From Paenibacillus yonginensis (GTDB taxonomy: Bacteria > Bacillota > Bacilli > Paenibacillales > Paenibacillaceae): a stretch of 64,000 nt of DNA. This document shows positions 56,136 to 64,000 of the stretch, one piece after another. The stretch's first letter is position 1; every line of letters begins with the position of its first letter. The notes under the pieces were generated by a model that ran no database searches, was not told where the DNA came from, and saw only the letters and a program-made list of their open reading frames with translations. The stretch lies in assembly GCF_001685395.1 (NCBI RefSeq), contig NZ_CP014167.1, positions 1,679,501-1,743,500 of the forward strand, in the 5' to 3' direction. Position numbers and translations under genes: made by a program.

Positions 56136-56247
56136 AAAATGGAGGGTGTACCCACGTTCTTAAATGGCGGGTTGGGATACCTCCATATTATTATATTCAG
56201 GTTAATTCCTTAACCCAATTAGATGGCAAAATGAGAACCTGACTCGT

Positions 56248-56301
56248 AAAAAAGCAGTGGCGGACTAGGAACCCGAAGGACCTGGACTGTCGCTGCTTTT
56301 A
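56248..56301. terminator. Terminator between the epimerase and AraC genes
   Basis: AAAAGCAG / CTGCTTTT outer arms with A and T tracts on both sides; partial pairing continues inward. Suits convergent genes. A second weak hairpin, ATGGAGG / CCTCCAT, spans 56139-56186. Confidence 0.6.
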
Positions 56302-56348
56302 TTAAGTGCTGCCAGAAATAAAAGGCTCCGTTGCAGGTGCCACTGGTC

Positions 56349-57605
56349 TTATACAGAAGATCCCTTATTACTCTTTAAACGATATTTCTTTGGCGTGCTG
56401 CCGGTCAATTTCTTAAAAACCTTGGTAAAGTGGCTCTGATCCGTAAAATTGAGCAATGTGCTGATTTTTGTAATTGAATAGTCTGTCCAATCTAGCAGGT
56501 GTTTCGCTTCCTTAATTTTAGCTTTCTGAATGTACTCTCCTACGGTCATCCCGACTTCTTGTTTGAACAAGGTGGATAGATAGCTCGGATTAAGATGGAC
56601 ATGATGGACTAAATCATCAAGAGATATAGGCTCATATAAATGAGAGAAAATATAGTTGTGGCAACTTGAGATGGGTTTTGAGTAGAGATGTTCGATCGCC
56701 TGCTTGACGCGGTCAGCAAATGTACATAAGGCCTCTTCTAAAAGCTGGTCCACATTTTCGGGTTGGGTAACGTCTTCTATTTTCTGGATATAAAGATCGC
56801 TTAGTGTAAAGGCGATTTCAGAGTTTAGCCCTCCGCGGATTGCGGCTCTTGTTCCTACAGCTATGGCAGAGATAGCCAGATTTTTTTTGCTGCGCAGAAA
56901 GCTGCTCTTGGATAATGTCCCCAATTGGCCCTCTGGGAGCCTGTGAAACAAGCTCAGCAGTTCCTCCTTATTTCCTCTCTCAATGGTTTGAAACAGTTCG
57001 GCATCATAAGCCGGGTCATGGTGCAAAGCCTCTTTTTCCCGATTTTTTGCAACTACGGCATCGGCGTTCTCTACCTCTGCTTCAAACTCTTCCATCAATT
57101 TCTCTGTTTCCACCATTTCTCGAGTAATAAGTTTTTCATAGGTCATGTAATATAACAGCATCCCCATGGACTGAAGCTGTTGGTGGCTAATAACGGTTAA
57201 GGAGTTGTAATAAGAAAAATAAGACAAGTTATTTCTATTGATCCCGTAATCATTTAATAACCCGGTTAATTGGTCTTCCCGCAGTCTAAAGGGAATTGAG
57301 GGTCCAATGATCAGGGTACCAAAAGCTCTGTTGTCTTCTCTTAAGTGTAAAAAAATATAAGTTTCAAAATGATTTAGGGTTACTATAACCGGCCGGGGAA
57401 TTTCCACAGCTAAATGCTTAGGCTTTATTTGGTTTATCGCTGACTCAAAGTACGGGTGGTCATTACTTGTTGGCCATTTAAAGATAAGATCCGTATGGTT
57501 ATCCACAAAGGCATAAGGAACGTCAAAAGACTCTGAAATGACCTGACAAATATCCCAAAGTTTATGGTTATTCCCGAATCCGCAACTCATTGAACTTTCC
57601 TCCAA
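56349..57605 (-). CDS. AraC-family regulator with long N-terminal sensor region
   Basis: 418 residues. The N-terminal part (about 1-300) is helical with a PocR/GAF-like start (LWDICQVISESFDVPYAFVD). A double AraC HTH is at about 318-412 (ISLDDLVHHVHLNPSYLSTLFK, ITKISTLLNFTDQSHFTKVFK). ATG 57605 or 57590 could be the start. It is divergent from the GH3-GH39-MFS-GH3 cluster and is its likely activator. Confidence 0.85.
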   Translation of the reverse strand: MEESSMSCGFGNNHKLWDICQVISESFDVPYAFVDNHTDLIFKWPTSNDHPYFESAINQIKPKHLAVEIPRPVIVTLNHFETYIFLHLREDNRAFGTLIIGPSIPFRLREDQLTGLLNDYGINRNNLSYFSYYNSLTVISHQQLQSMGMLLYYMTYEKLITREMVETEKLMEEFEAEVENADAVVAKNREKEALHHDPAYDAELFQTIERGNKEELLSLFHRLPEGQLGTLSKSSFLRSKKNLAISAIAVGTRAAIRGGLNSEIAFTLSDLYIQKIEDVTQPENVDQLLEEALCTFADRVKQAIEHLYSKPISSCHNYIFSHLYEPISLDDLVHHVHLNPSYLSTLFKQEVGMTVGEYIQKAKIKEAKHLLDWTDYSITKISTLLNFTDQSHFTKVFKKLTGSTPKKYRLKSNKGSSV

Positions 57606-57731
57606 TAGGTTAAGCTAAGTTCTTATTTGTTAAGCCGAAGGGTCCTTTGCAAGTAAATTGTATAAAAATAATACAATTAATATAAAAGTTATACCATAAG
57701 TCATACGGAAAAATAATTATGATGGAACAAA

Positions 57732-57745
57732 AGGAAACGCTTCCT
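57732..57745. promoter_or_regulatory. cre-like site upstream of the truncated GH3
   Basis: AGGAAACGCTTCCT is close to the CcpA consensus, with the first T replaced by A, and is also a perfect palindrome. It lies 65 bp before the GH3 start. Confidence 0.5.
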
Positions 57746-57809
57746 TTTTAATTGATAAGTCGTACTCCTTTTTAAATCATTCCAACACTCATACAGGGAG
57801 GAATAACAA

Positions 57810-58368
57810 ATGACCCGTAATTTTGATGAAATTATTAAAAAAATGACCCTGCAGGAAAAGGCCAGCCTTTTCTCAGGACTGGACTTTTGGCATACGAAAG
57901 GGATTGAAAGCTTAGGAATCCCATCTCTAATGGTGACGGATGGACCGCATGGCCTCAGAAAACAAGCGGAAGGTGCCGACCACCTTGGCATTTATGATAG
58001 TGTTCCGGCTACTTGTTTCCCGTCAGCTGCCGGCCTTGCCTGCTCATGGGACCGGGATCTGATTTATCAGGTCGGGCAGGCGCTTGGTGAGGAATGTCAG
58101 GCTGAGGATGTGGCCGTACTGCTTGGACCTGGTGCCAACATTAAACGATCCCCGCTTTGCGGCCGGAACTTTGAATATTTTTCCGAAGACCCTTATTTAT
58201 CCTCCCAAATGGCAGCAAACCATATTAAAGGGGTCCAAAGCCAAGGGGTAGGTTCATCGCTGAAACACTTTGCGGCCAATAACCAAGAGCACCGGCGGAT
58301 GTCTGTAAATGCTGAGATTGATGAGCGGACTTTAAGAGAAATCTATCTGGCCAGTTTTGAAACCGCTG
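57810..58368 (+). pseudogene. GH3 beta-glycosidase, N-terminal part only, truncated by IS copy 1
   Basis: About 186 codons of a GH3 enzyme ([66 protein letters not shown]). The substrate-binding KHF(A)xNNQE block is present, but the catalytic Asp (SDW) and the whole C-terminal half are lost. The frame runs into the insertion sequence, ending at 58385 inside it. It starts with ATG 57810 after GGGAGGAA. Confidence 0.85.
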
Positions 58369-58448
58369 TGGATCGGCTACACTAAGTTGGACAATGAAAA
58401 TAAGGGCTTGTAGAATAGACCTATCATACGAAGGAGCGGATCTCTACA

Positions 58449-58730
58449 ATGCCAAAACAACGACGTACCTTTACTGCAGAATTTAAGCGACAAATGGTAC
58501 AGCTTTATGAGAATGGGAAGTCCAGGGCAGCGATTGTGGAGGAATACGACCTCACAGCTTCCGCTTTAGACCGTTGGATTATTCAGGCTCAGACAACGGG
58601 TTCCTTTAAGGAAAAGGATAATCGTTCATCAGAAGAAACCGAACTGATGGCGTTACGAAAAGAGAACCAACGTCTGAAGATGGAGGTAGATATTTTAAAG
58701 CAAGCGGCGCTGATCATGGGACGAAAGTAG
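58449..58730 (+). CDS. IS3-family OrfA (copy 1)
   Basis: 93 residues: an N-terminal HTH (FTAEFKRQMVQLYENGKSRAAIVEEYDLTASALDRW) and a C-terminal leucine-zipper-like coil (ELMALRKENQRLKMEVDILKQAALIMGRK). It binds the IS ends and is fused to OrfB by a -1 frameshift near its 3' end. Confidence 0.9.
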   Translation: MPKQRRTFTAEFKRQMVQLYENGKSRAAIVEEYDLTASALDRWIIQAQTTGSFKEKDNRSSEETELMALRKENQRLKMEVDILKQAALIMGRK

Positions 58731-58771
58731 CTATCATTCGGAATAACCTGGATAAATACTCGGTATCAGCA

Positions 58772-59566
58772 TTGTGTAACGTCCTGCAAATTGCAAGAAG
58801 TACGTACTATTATGAAGCCAAAGAACGACCGAATGAAGATGGGTTATCAAAGGCTATTGTGGAAATCTTCTATAAGAACCGAAAAGCCTACGGTACACGA
58901 AAGATCAAAACCAAGCTCCAGAAACAAGGACTCATCGTGTCTAGACGCCGTATTGGCCGAATCATGCGTGAGCAAGGCCTGGTCTCCACCTATACCATTG
59001 CCCAGTTTAAGCCCCACAAAACGGCCTGTAATGAGGCGGCAACGACGAATGTGTTAGCTCGTGAGTTTGACCAGGCTGAAATTAAGCGCTTCGTGGTCAG
59101 CGATCTAACGTATGTGAAGGTAGGGCACCGTTGGCACTACATTTGCGTCCTCATCGACCTGTTCAATCGAGAGATCATTGGCCATAGTGCAGGTCCACAT
59201 AAGGACGCTGCTCTGGTTTCGCGCGCCTTTGCTACGGTAGAAGGTGACCTGAGCCAAATCCAGTGGTTTCATACGGACCGTGGAAGTGAGTTTAAAAACC
59301 AGAAGATGGACGAGCTTCTGGAAACCTTTGAGATCAGTCGATCGTTAAGCGCGAAGGGTTGTCCTTATGACAACGCTGTAGCGGAAGCAACCTACAAGGT
59401 CATGAAAACGGAGTTCATCCATCAGATGGAGTTCCAGAGCCTCGATCACCTGCAGTTGGAACTATACGACTATGTTAACTGGTTTAACAAGCATCGAATT
59501 CATGGATCATTGGGGTACATGACGCCTGTTCAGTACCGTCAAGTAGCCCTTAAAAAAGCTGTCTGA
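58772..59566 (+). CDS. IS3-family OrfB transposase (copy 1)
   Basis: The frame is open from about 58715, one base behind OrfA; a product made by -1 slippage there is expected, and TTG 58772 only begins the longest in-frame start. HTH_21 region (RRRIGRIMREQGLVS), then the rve DDE core: Asp in FVVSDLTYVK, Asp in WFHTDRGSEF and Glu in YDNAVAEATYKVMKTEF. It differs from copy 2 by one residue (Lys for Glu in LQ-K/E-QGL). Confidence 0.92.
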   Translation: MCNVLQIARSTYYYEAKERPNEDGLSKAIVEIFYKNRKAYGTRKIKTKLQKQGLIVSRRRIGRIMREQGLVSTYTIAQFKPHKTACNEAATTNVLAREFDQAEIKRFVVSDLTYVKVGHRWHYICVLIDLFNREIIGHSAGPHKDAALVSRAFATVEGDLSQIQWFHTDRGSEFKNQKMDELLETFEISRSLSAKGCPYDNAVAEATYKVMKTEFIHQMEFQSLDHLQLELYDYVNWFNKHRIHGSLGYMTPVQYRQVALKKAV

Positions 59567-59584
59567 TTTAATGTTGACAATCCA

Positions 59585-60350
59585 CTTTAATTACGATAGG
59601 GAAGGCGAAAGAAGGGCTTTATGCGGATGTGCAGCAGCAGTTGCGTTATGTCCAGGAAAAGTGTCCCTTTCACTTTCTGCGTTTCCATGGGATTTTTGAC
59701 GACGATATGATGGTTTATCAGGAGGATTCCAAAGGGAACCCTACGTTTAATTTTCGGTATGTCAATGAGCTGTTCGATTTCTTATTATCCATTGGTCTCA
59801 AACCCTTCGTTGAACTTGGATTTATGCCTTCAGCACTAGCAAGTGATCAAAGCAAAACTGTATTCTATAAACCCAGTTACACAAGTCCGCCTAAGTCCTT
59901 AGACAAATGGTGCAAATTAATGGAGGGGTTTATTTACAATTGCTTTAATCGCTATGGTAGAAGGGAAATTGAAAGCTGGCGTTTTGAGTTTTGGAATGAA
60001 CCTGAATTTAGTGTGTTTTGGTCGGGGACTAAAGAGGAATATCAGGAATTTTATCGCGCGACTTATGAGACACTGAAAAAGATTTCGTCCAGACTCCAAA
60101 TTGGGGCACCCGGTCGGATCATTACATTAGAGTCCAACGAATATGGGGCCGAATTTTTCTCATATTGTCAGGAGCATTCCTGTATCCCCGATTTCCTTCC
60201 TATTCATTTCTATCCGCATGAGGAATTAAATCTTAATTTGGATAACATGAATCAGATGTTTATTACCCAAACCTATGAGAATATGCTGAGTAATTTTACA
60301 GGTATTTCTCCTAATCCTGATTATTTAAAGACTTCGCTCGAACAGGAAAA
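59585..60350 (+). pseudogene. GH39 beta-xylosidase, central part, missing its N-terminus
   Basis: Reads EGLYADVQQQLRYVQEKCPFHFLRFHGIFDDD and WRFEFWNEPEFSVFW, where Glu in WNEPE is the GH39 acid/base, through to FLPIHFYPHEE. The N-terminal part was lost at IS copy 1. At 60350 IS copy 2 interrupts it, and the remainder continues at 61567. Joined, it is a large part of a GH39 enzyme that releases beta-xylose from xylo-oligosaccharides. Confidence 0.85.
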
Positions 60351-60368
60351 TGGATTGTCAACATTAAA

Positions 60369-61163
60369 TCAGACAGCTTTTTTAAGGGCTACTTGACGGT
60401 ACTGAACAGGCGTCATGTACCCCAATGATCCATGAATTCGATGCTTGTTAAACCAGTTAACATAGTCGTATAGTTCCAACTGCAGGTGATCGAGGCTCTG
60501 GAACTCCATCTGATGGATGAACTCCGTTTTCATGACCTTGTAGGTTGCTTCCGCTACAGCGTTGTCATAAGGACAACCCTTCGCGCTTAACGATCGACTG
60601 ATCTCAAAGGTTTCCAGAAGCTCGTCCATCTTCTGGTTTTTAAACTCACTTCCACGGTCCGTATGAAACCACTGGATTTGGCTCAGGTCACCTTCTACCG
60701 TAGCAAAGGCGCGCGAAACCAGAGCAGCGTCCTTATGTGGACCTGCACTATGGCCAATGATCTCTCGATTGAACAGGTCGATGAGGACGCAAATGTAGTG
60801 CCAACGGTGCCCTACCTTCACATACGTTAGATCGCTGACCACGAAGCGCTTAATTTCAGCCTGGTCAAACTCACGAGCTAACACATTCGTCGTTGCCGCC
60901 TCATTACAGGCCGTTTTGTGGGGCTTAAACTGGGCAATGGTATAGGTGGAGACCAGGCCTTGCTCACGCATGATTCGGCCAATACGGCGTCTAGACACGA
61001 TGAGTCCTTGTTCCTGGAGCTTGGTTTTGATCTTTCGTGTACCGTAGGCTTTTCGGTTCTTATAGAAGATTTCCACAATAGCCTTTGATAACCCATCTTC
61101 ATTCGGTCGTTCTTTGGCTTCATAATAGTACGTACTTCTTGCAATTTGCAGGACGTTACACAA
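60369..61163 (-). CDS. IS3-family OrfB transposase (copy 2)
   Basis: Identical to copy 1 except one residue (Glu in place of Lys in LQ-K/E-QGLIVSRR). DDE motifs intact. Translated by -1 frameshift from OrfA. Confidence 0.92.
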   Translation of the reverse strand: MCNVLQIARSTYYYEAKERPNEDGLSKAIVEIFYKNRKAYGTRKIKTKLQEQGLIVSRRRIGRIMREQGLVSTYTIAQFKPHKTACNEAATTNVLAREFDQAEIKRFVVSDLTYVKVGHRWHYICVLIDLFNREIIGHSAGPHKDAALVSRAFATVEGDLSQIQWFHTDRGSEFKNQKMDELLETFEISRSLSAKGCPYDNAVAEATYKVMKTEFIHQMEFQSLDHLQLELYDYVNWFNKHRIHGSLGYMTPVQYRQVALKKAV

Positions 61164-61204
61164 TGCTGATACCGAGTATTTATCCAGGTTATTCCGAATG
61201 ATAG

Positions 61205-61486
61205 CTACTTTCGTCCCATGATCAGCGCCGCTTGCTTTAAAATATCTACCTCCATCTTCAGACGTTGGTTCTCTTTTCGTAACGCCATCAGTTCGGTTTC
61301 TTCTGATGAACGATTATCCTTTTCCTTAAAGGAACCCGTTGTCTGAGCCTGAATAATCCAACGGTCTAAAGCGGAAGCTGTGAGGTCGTATTCCTCCACA
61401 ATCGCTGCCCTGGACTTCCCATTCTCATAAAGCTGTACCATTTGTCGCTTAAATTCTGCAGTAAAGGTACGTCGTTGTTTTGGCAT
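61205..61486 (-). CDS. IS3-family OrfA (copy 2)
   Basis: 93 residues, the same protein as copy 1 OrfA: HTH plus coiled coil. Confidence 0.9.
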   Translation of the reverse strand: MPKQRRTFTAEFKRQMVQLYENGKSRAAIVEEYDLTASALDRWIIQAQTTGSFKEKDNRSSEETELMALRKENQRLKMEVDILKQAALIMGRK

Positions 61487-61566
61487 TGTAGAGATCCGCT
61501 CCTTCGTATGATAGGTCTATTCTACAAGCCCTTATTTTCATTGTCCAACTTAGTGTAGCCGATCCA

Positions 61567-62299
61567 AAAAGAGAGAATAGCCGGTCTGGGGTTATCCCAT
61601 CTTGAGGTCTATTTAACGGAGTGGAATTCTACAACATACCACCGGGACTTAACGAACGATACCTTATATAAGTCGTCTTATATTGTGAAGAATATCGTAG
61701 AAAACCTTGACCGGATTTCGGGCTTTGGTTATTGGGTATTAAGCGACAATATTGAGGAGACAGCAGGATCCCCGCGTTTATTCCACGGGGGTCTTGGTTT
61801 AATGACTCAATTCGGTATTCCCAAGCCGGCTATGCTCGCTTATGAACTGTTAGCAAAATTAGGAGATAATTTGATCCACCAGGAGAACGGGTATGTCGTA
61901 ACAGCGGATAACAGGGGGTACCAGATCCTTGCGTATAACTATTGTCATTTTGATGACCTATATGCTATAGGAGACACCTCTTTTATTAGTGATACGCATA
62001 GGTACAATGCCTTTAAGGATGAGAAGACGATTAAGCTGGAGATTGAGTTGAAAGGAATCCCTTCAGGTCATTACCGGATGATTACCCACACAGTAAATAG
62101 AGCGCATGGAAGCAGCTTTGATGAATGGGTGAAAATGGGATCACCGGCAAATGTAAATCATGAGGATATTCAATATTTAAAAGCGGTTTCCATCCCGAAA
62201 CGGGAAAGTCATACCCTTAAAATAGAGGAGAAATGGACATACACCTCCATTTTGGAGCCTCATGCGATTTCTTTAGTGGAACTTCTTCCGGTTTTTTAG
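61567..62299 (+). pseudogene. GH39 beta-xylosidase, C-terminal part, after IS copy 2
   Basis: Continues the GH39 frame: KERIAGLGLSHLEVYLTEWNSTTY, where Glu in LTEWN is the nucleophile of the family, then FGYWVLSDNIEETAG and the C-terminal beta-sandwich to ELLPVF. An internal ATG at 61685 could start a 204-residue product, but the nucleophile would be left out. Confidence 0.88.
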
Positions 62300-62388
62300 G
62301 TTCATTTTTAATGTTTTAATCTCCATACAAGGAAAGCGATTTCAAAACAAATTAAAATGAACTATTCAAGTAAGTAAGAAGAAGCCTA

Positions 62389-62417
62389 TCTGCGGATAGG
62401 CCTCTTTATTATAATTT
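62389..62417 (+). terminator. Hairpin after GH39
   Basis: GCCTATC / GATAGGC stem with a short tail CTCTTTATT. Weak but positioned as a terminator before the MFS promoter. Confidence 0.6.
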
Positions 62418-62434
62418 AACTATAGAGAAAACGC

Positions 62435-62450
62435 TTACTTTTTATGGGGT
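62435..62450. promoter_or_regulatory. cre-like site upstream of the MFS gene
   Basis: AGAAAACGCTTACT resembles the CcpA consensus with one key mismatch (A for the first T). It lies 55 bp before the MFS start, so the transporter could be under glucose repression. Confidence 0.5.
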
Positions 62451-62504
62451 GGATGAGCAAAAAAAGAGCGTATGGATAATTCTTAACGAAAGAAGGAGTA
62501 ATAA

Positions 62505-63797
62505 ATGGACATACAGGTACAAACCCCTTTGAAGAGATTGATGACAGGTCTGACGTTATCGAACTTTGCTGCCAATCTTGCTTTATTTACGCCGATCGTT
62601 GTGCTGCTGACCTTAAAGTTAACCTTCCTGGACGCGGAACATGTGGCAACAAATTTAAGTTATGTTACAGGGATTGGTGCCTTTTTTGCTTTGATTTTTA
62701 ACCCGATAGCCGGATTTATTAGTGACCGGACAACTTTCAAGTTGGGCCGCCGGCGGACCTGGATTTTATTTGGTCTCGTGTTTGGCGGGCTCTCTTTAGT
62801 AGGTATCGGCTTCGCCAATCAGGTATGGCAAATTGTCTTATTCTGGTGCTGCGCTCAAGGTTTTTATAATTTTACCCTGTCTGCAAATATGGCGTTGGTT
62901 GCTGAGCAGGTTGATGATACCAAAAAAGGCAGCGTCTCCGGCACGATGGGGATGACGCAGAATTTAACCATATTACTTGGCATGCTGCTTATGACGGCAA
63001 TGTCAAAAACATCGAATGTATCCAAATTCTCAGTGCTCGCTATTTTTGGGGTTGTGGCTTCGGTCGTTGTCCTAATGCTGATTCGCGAAGGCAAGTATAC
63101 GGCTAAGAGGAAATCCGGCAGCAGCGTTAAAACGAAATTTAGTATCTGGAGCGTCTTCCCTGACCCTAGAAAACATCGTCCGTTTATGTGGGCGTGGATA
63201 TCCCGCTTCCTGGTGATGATGGGCATCGCCTCTACTAATTACAATTCCGTTTTATTAACGCAAAGATTCGGGATTAAACCGGAAGATCTGAGCGAAAAAA
63301 TGCTGATCTTAACCTTTGTTTCGACGATATGCATCGTTGTATCCAGTATTGTATGCGGTAAAATTTCGGATAAATTAAAAAAACAGAAACCGTTTGTACT
63401 TGGTTCCGGCTTATTAATGGCTGTTGCTTTAATCATAATCGCTTTTAGCTTTCATTTTAATGTATTGGTTCTTGCAAACGCCTTATATGGAATTGGGGCT
63501 GGCGTTTATTGGGCGGTTGATATTGCGCTTGTGACACGAGTTCTGCCTTCAAAGGATACAGCAGCTAAAGATTTAGGCATTATCAATATTGCTAATGCTT
63601 TGCCACAATCTATCGTCCCTGCTATCGCTCCTATTTTGCTTTCCATTGGCGGATACAGCTTTATGTTTACCTTCTTGGGAATTGTAGGGATTTTCGGCGG
63701 GCTTACGATTCTTCCGGTACCTGAATTAGGCCAGGATAACAAGGCGGAAACTGCCGAAGTTTCCAAGGCTCCCGACCTCGGCTTATCTGTCGACTAA
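62505..63797 (+). CDS. MFS/GPH-type sugar transporter
   Basis: 430 residues with 12 membrane segments and a loop after TM2 with GRRRTW, the conserved MFS motif region. There is a longer cytoplasmic loop near 205 and a hydrophilic C-terminal tail. Placed between GH39 and GH3 it is a likely importer of xylosides or xylo-oligosaccharides. GAAAGAAGGAG precedes ATG 62505. Confidence 0.85.
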   Translation: MDIQVQTPLKRLMTGLTLSNFAANLALFTPIVVLLTLKLTFLDAEHVATNLSYVTGIGAFFALIFNPIAGFISDRTTFKLGRRRTWILFGLVFGGLSLVGIGFANQVWQIVLFWCCAQGFYNFTLSANMALVAEQVDDTKKGSVSGTMGMTQNLTILLGMLLMTAMSKTSNVSKFSVLAIFGVVASVVVLMLIREGKYTAKRKSGSSVKTKFSIWSVFPDPRKHRPFMWAWISRFLVMMGIASTNYNSVLLTQRFGIKPEDLSEKMLILTFVSTICIVVSSIVCGKISDKLKKQKPFVLGSGLLMAVALIIIAFSFHFNVLVLANALYGIGAGVYWAVDIALVTRVLPSKDTAAKDLGIINIANALPQSIVPAIAPILLSIGGYSFMFTFLGIVGIFGGLTILPVPELGQDNKAETAEVSKAPDLGLSVD

Positions 63798-63820
63798 CTT
63801 TGAATAATAAGGTGATAAAT

Positions 63821-64000
63821 TTGATTAACTATATTAAAAATCCAAATGGCCCGACCCTTGGCGTTTCTACATCATCGGGTGTTGAAATCCTATATGAAGA
63901 GGGTTTGGCGTTTAAAGATCTGAATAAGAGCGGTAAACTTGAAGCATACAAGGACTGGCGTTTATCTCCCAAAGAGAGAGCAGAGGACCTTGCCTCAAAA
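63821..64000 (+). CDS. GH3 beta-glycosidase, 5' part (window end)
   Basis: Starts with TTG 63821 after AAGGTGAT and reads MINYIKNPNGPTLGVSTSS, then FKDLNKSGKLEAYKDWRLSPKERAEDLASK, the calcium-loop-like DLN(K)xGKLxxYxDWR start of GH3 enzymes. It runs off the window end after 60 codons. Confidence 0.8.
   Translation, partial: MINYIKNPNGPTLGVSTSSGVEILYEEGLAFKDLNKSGKLEAYKDWRLSPKERAEDLASK

Larger units (their letters stand above)
58369..59584 (+). mobile_element. IS3-family insertion sequence, copy 1 (1216 bp)
   Basis: Ends were placed by comparing the two copies: both share TGGATCGGC at the left and GACAATCCA at the right, giving TGGAT/ATCCA tips and imperfect inner inverted repeats. It carries orfA and orfB. 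The flanks (CTG before, CTT after) do not form a clean 3-bp duplication, and the flanking genes are different halves of two enzymes (GH3 and GH39), so this copy marks a deletion. Confidence 0.9.
60351..61566 (-). mobile_element. IS3-family insertion sequence, copy 2 (1216 bp, inverted)
   Basis: Same element as copy 1, in the opposite orientation, with ends TGGAT at 60351 and ATCCA at 61566. It is flanked by AAA at 60348-60350 and 61567-61569. Removing the IS and one AAA restores the GH39 frame (LEQEKERIAGLGLSHLEVY), which shows a 3-bp target duplication and a clean insertion. Confidence 0.93.

Noticed and set aside
58369-61566. Composite transposon carrying GH39
   Set aside because: The GH39 frame continues on the far side of copy 2 with a 3-bp duplication, so copy 2 inserted into a resident gene; the interior is not cargo.
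60347-61570. 4-bp AAAA target duplication for IS copy 2
   Set aside because: AAAA also flanks the element, but only removal of AAA restores the GH39 frame; AAAA would create a stop.

Overview
The window looks like a chromosomal segment of a low-to-mid GC, spore-former-type Bacillota, most likely Paenibacillus or a close relative. This is inferred from strong GGAGG ribosome sites, YesM/YesN-type two-component genes beside LplB/LplC-type sugar permeases, many AraC regulators, a Bacillus-type glucose dehydrogenase and cytoplasmic GH31/GH36/GH43/GH95 enzymes. I saw no rRNA, tRNA or CRISPR array.

0-8.3 kb: a sugar-acid cluster (lactonase, FadR-type GntR regulator, SDR, enolase-superfamily dehydratase, NAD epimerase), then TetR plus methionine aminopeptidase and two SDRs, one a clear glucose 1-dehydrogenase. 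8.4-13.6 kb: hcp (hybrid cluster protein) is divergent from a two-gene 2-oxoacid:ferredoxin oxidoreductase, gamma-delta and alpha-beta fusions. The shared promoter region carries two FNR/CRP-type palindromes. 13.8-15.7 kb: a small monooxygenase-like gene followed by three truncated or frameshifted genes in a row.

15.8-37.8 kb is the core of the window. It is a glycan-use locus with GH31, GH43, two ABC permeases, a sensor kinase, a lipoprotein binding protein with a one-base poly-A frameshift, a response regulator, GH36, GH95 and an AraC regulator. It is followed by a tightly overlapping five-gene operon: lactonase, tagaturonate reductase, altronate dehydratase, an L-galactose-dehydrogenase-like aldo/keto reductase and a zinc dehydrogenase. 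Read together, that operon is a complete route L-galactose -> L-galactonolactone -> L-galactonate -> D-tagaturonate -> D-altronate -> 2-keto-3-deoxygluconate. GH95 includes alpha-L-galactosidases as well as alpha-L-fucosidases, so the locus plausibly takes up and dismantles an L-galactose-capped plant oligosaccharide, such as the Gal-Xyl-Ara side chains of grass xylan, inside the cell.

38-56 kb: an accessory stretch of small regulator/target pairs (XRE/PatB-type lyase, TetR/SnoaL+ABC-2, MerR/SDR, HxlR/esterase, TetR/PPOX with a carotenoid-synthesis-like membrane protein, MerR/epimerase) mixed with many remnants (lpd, GDSL hydrolase, GNAT, P-loop kinase, MerR, aldo/keto reductase). Two MerR-type promoters with 19-bp spacers are visible.

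56-64 kb: an AraC regulator and a beta-xyloside/glucoside cluster (GH3, GH39, MFS transporter, GH3) broken by two nearly identical inverted copies of a 1216-bp IS3-family element. One copy sits in GH39 with a 3-bp target duplication; the other is at a deletion joining the 5' part of GH3 to the interior of GH39.
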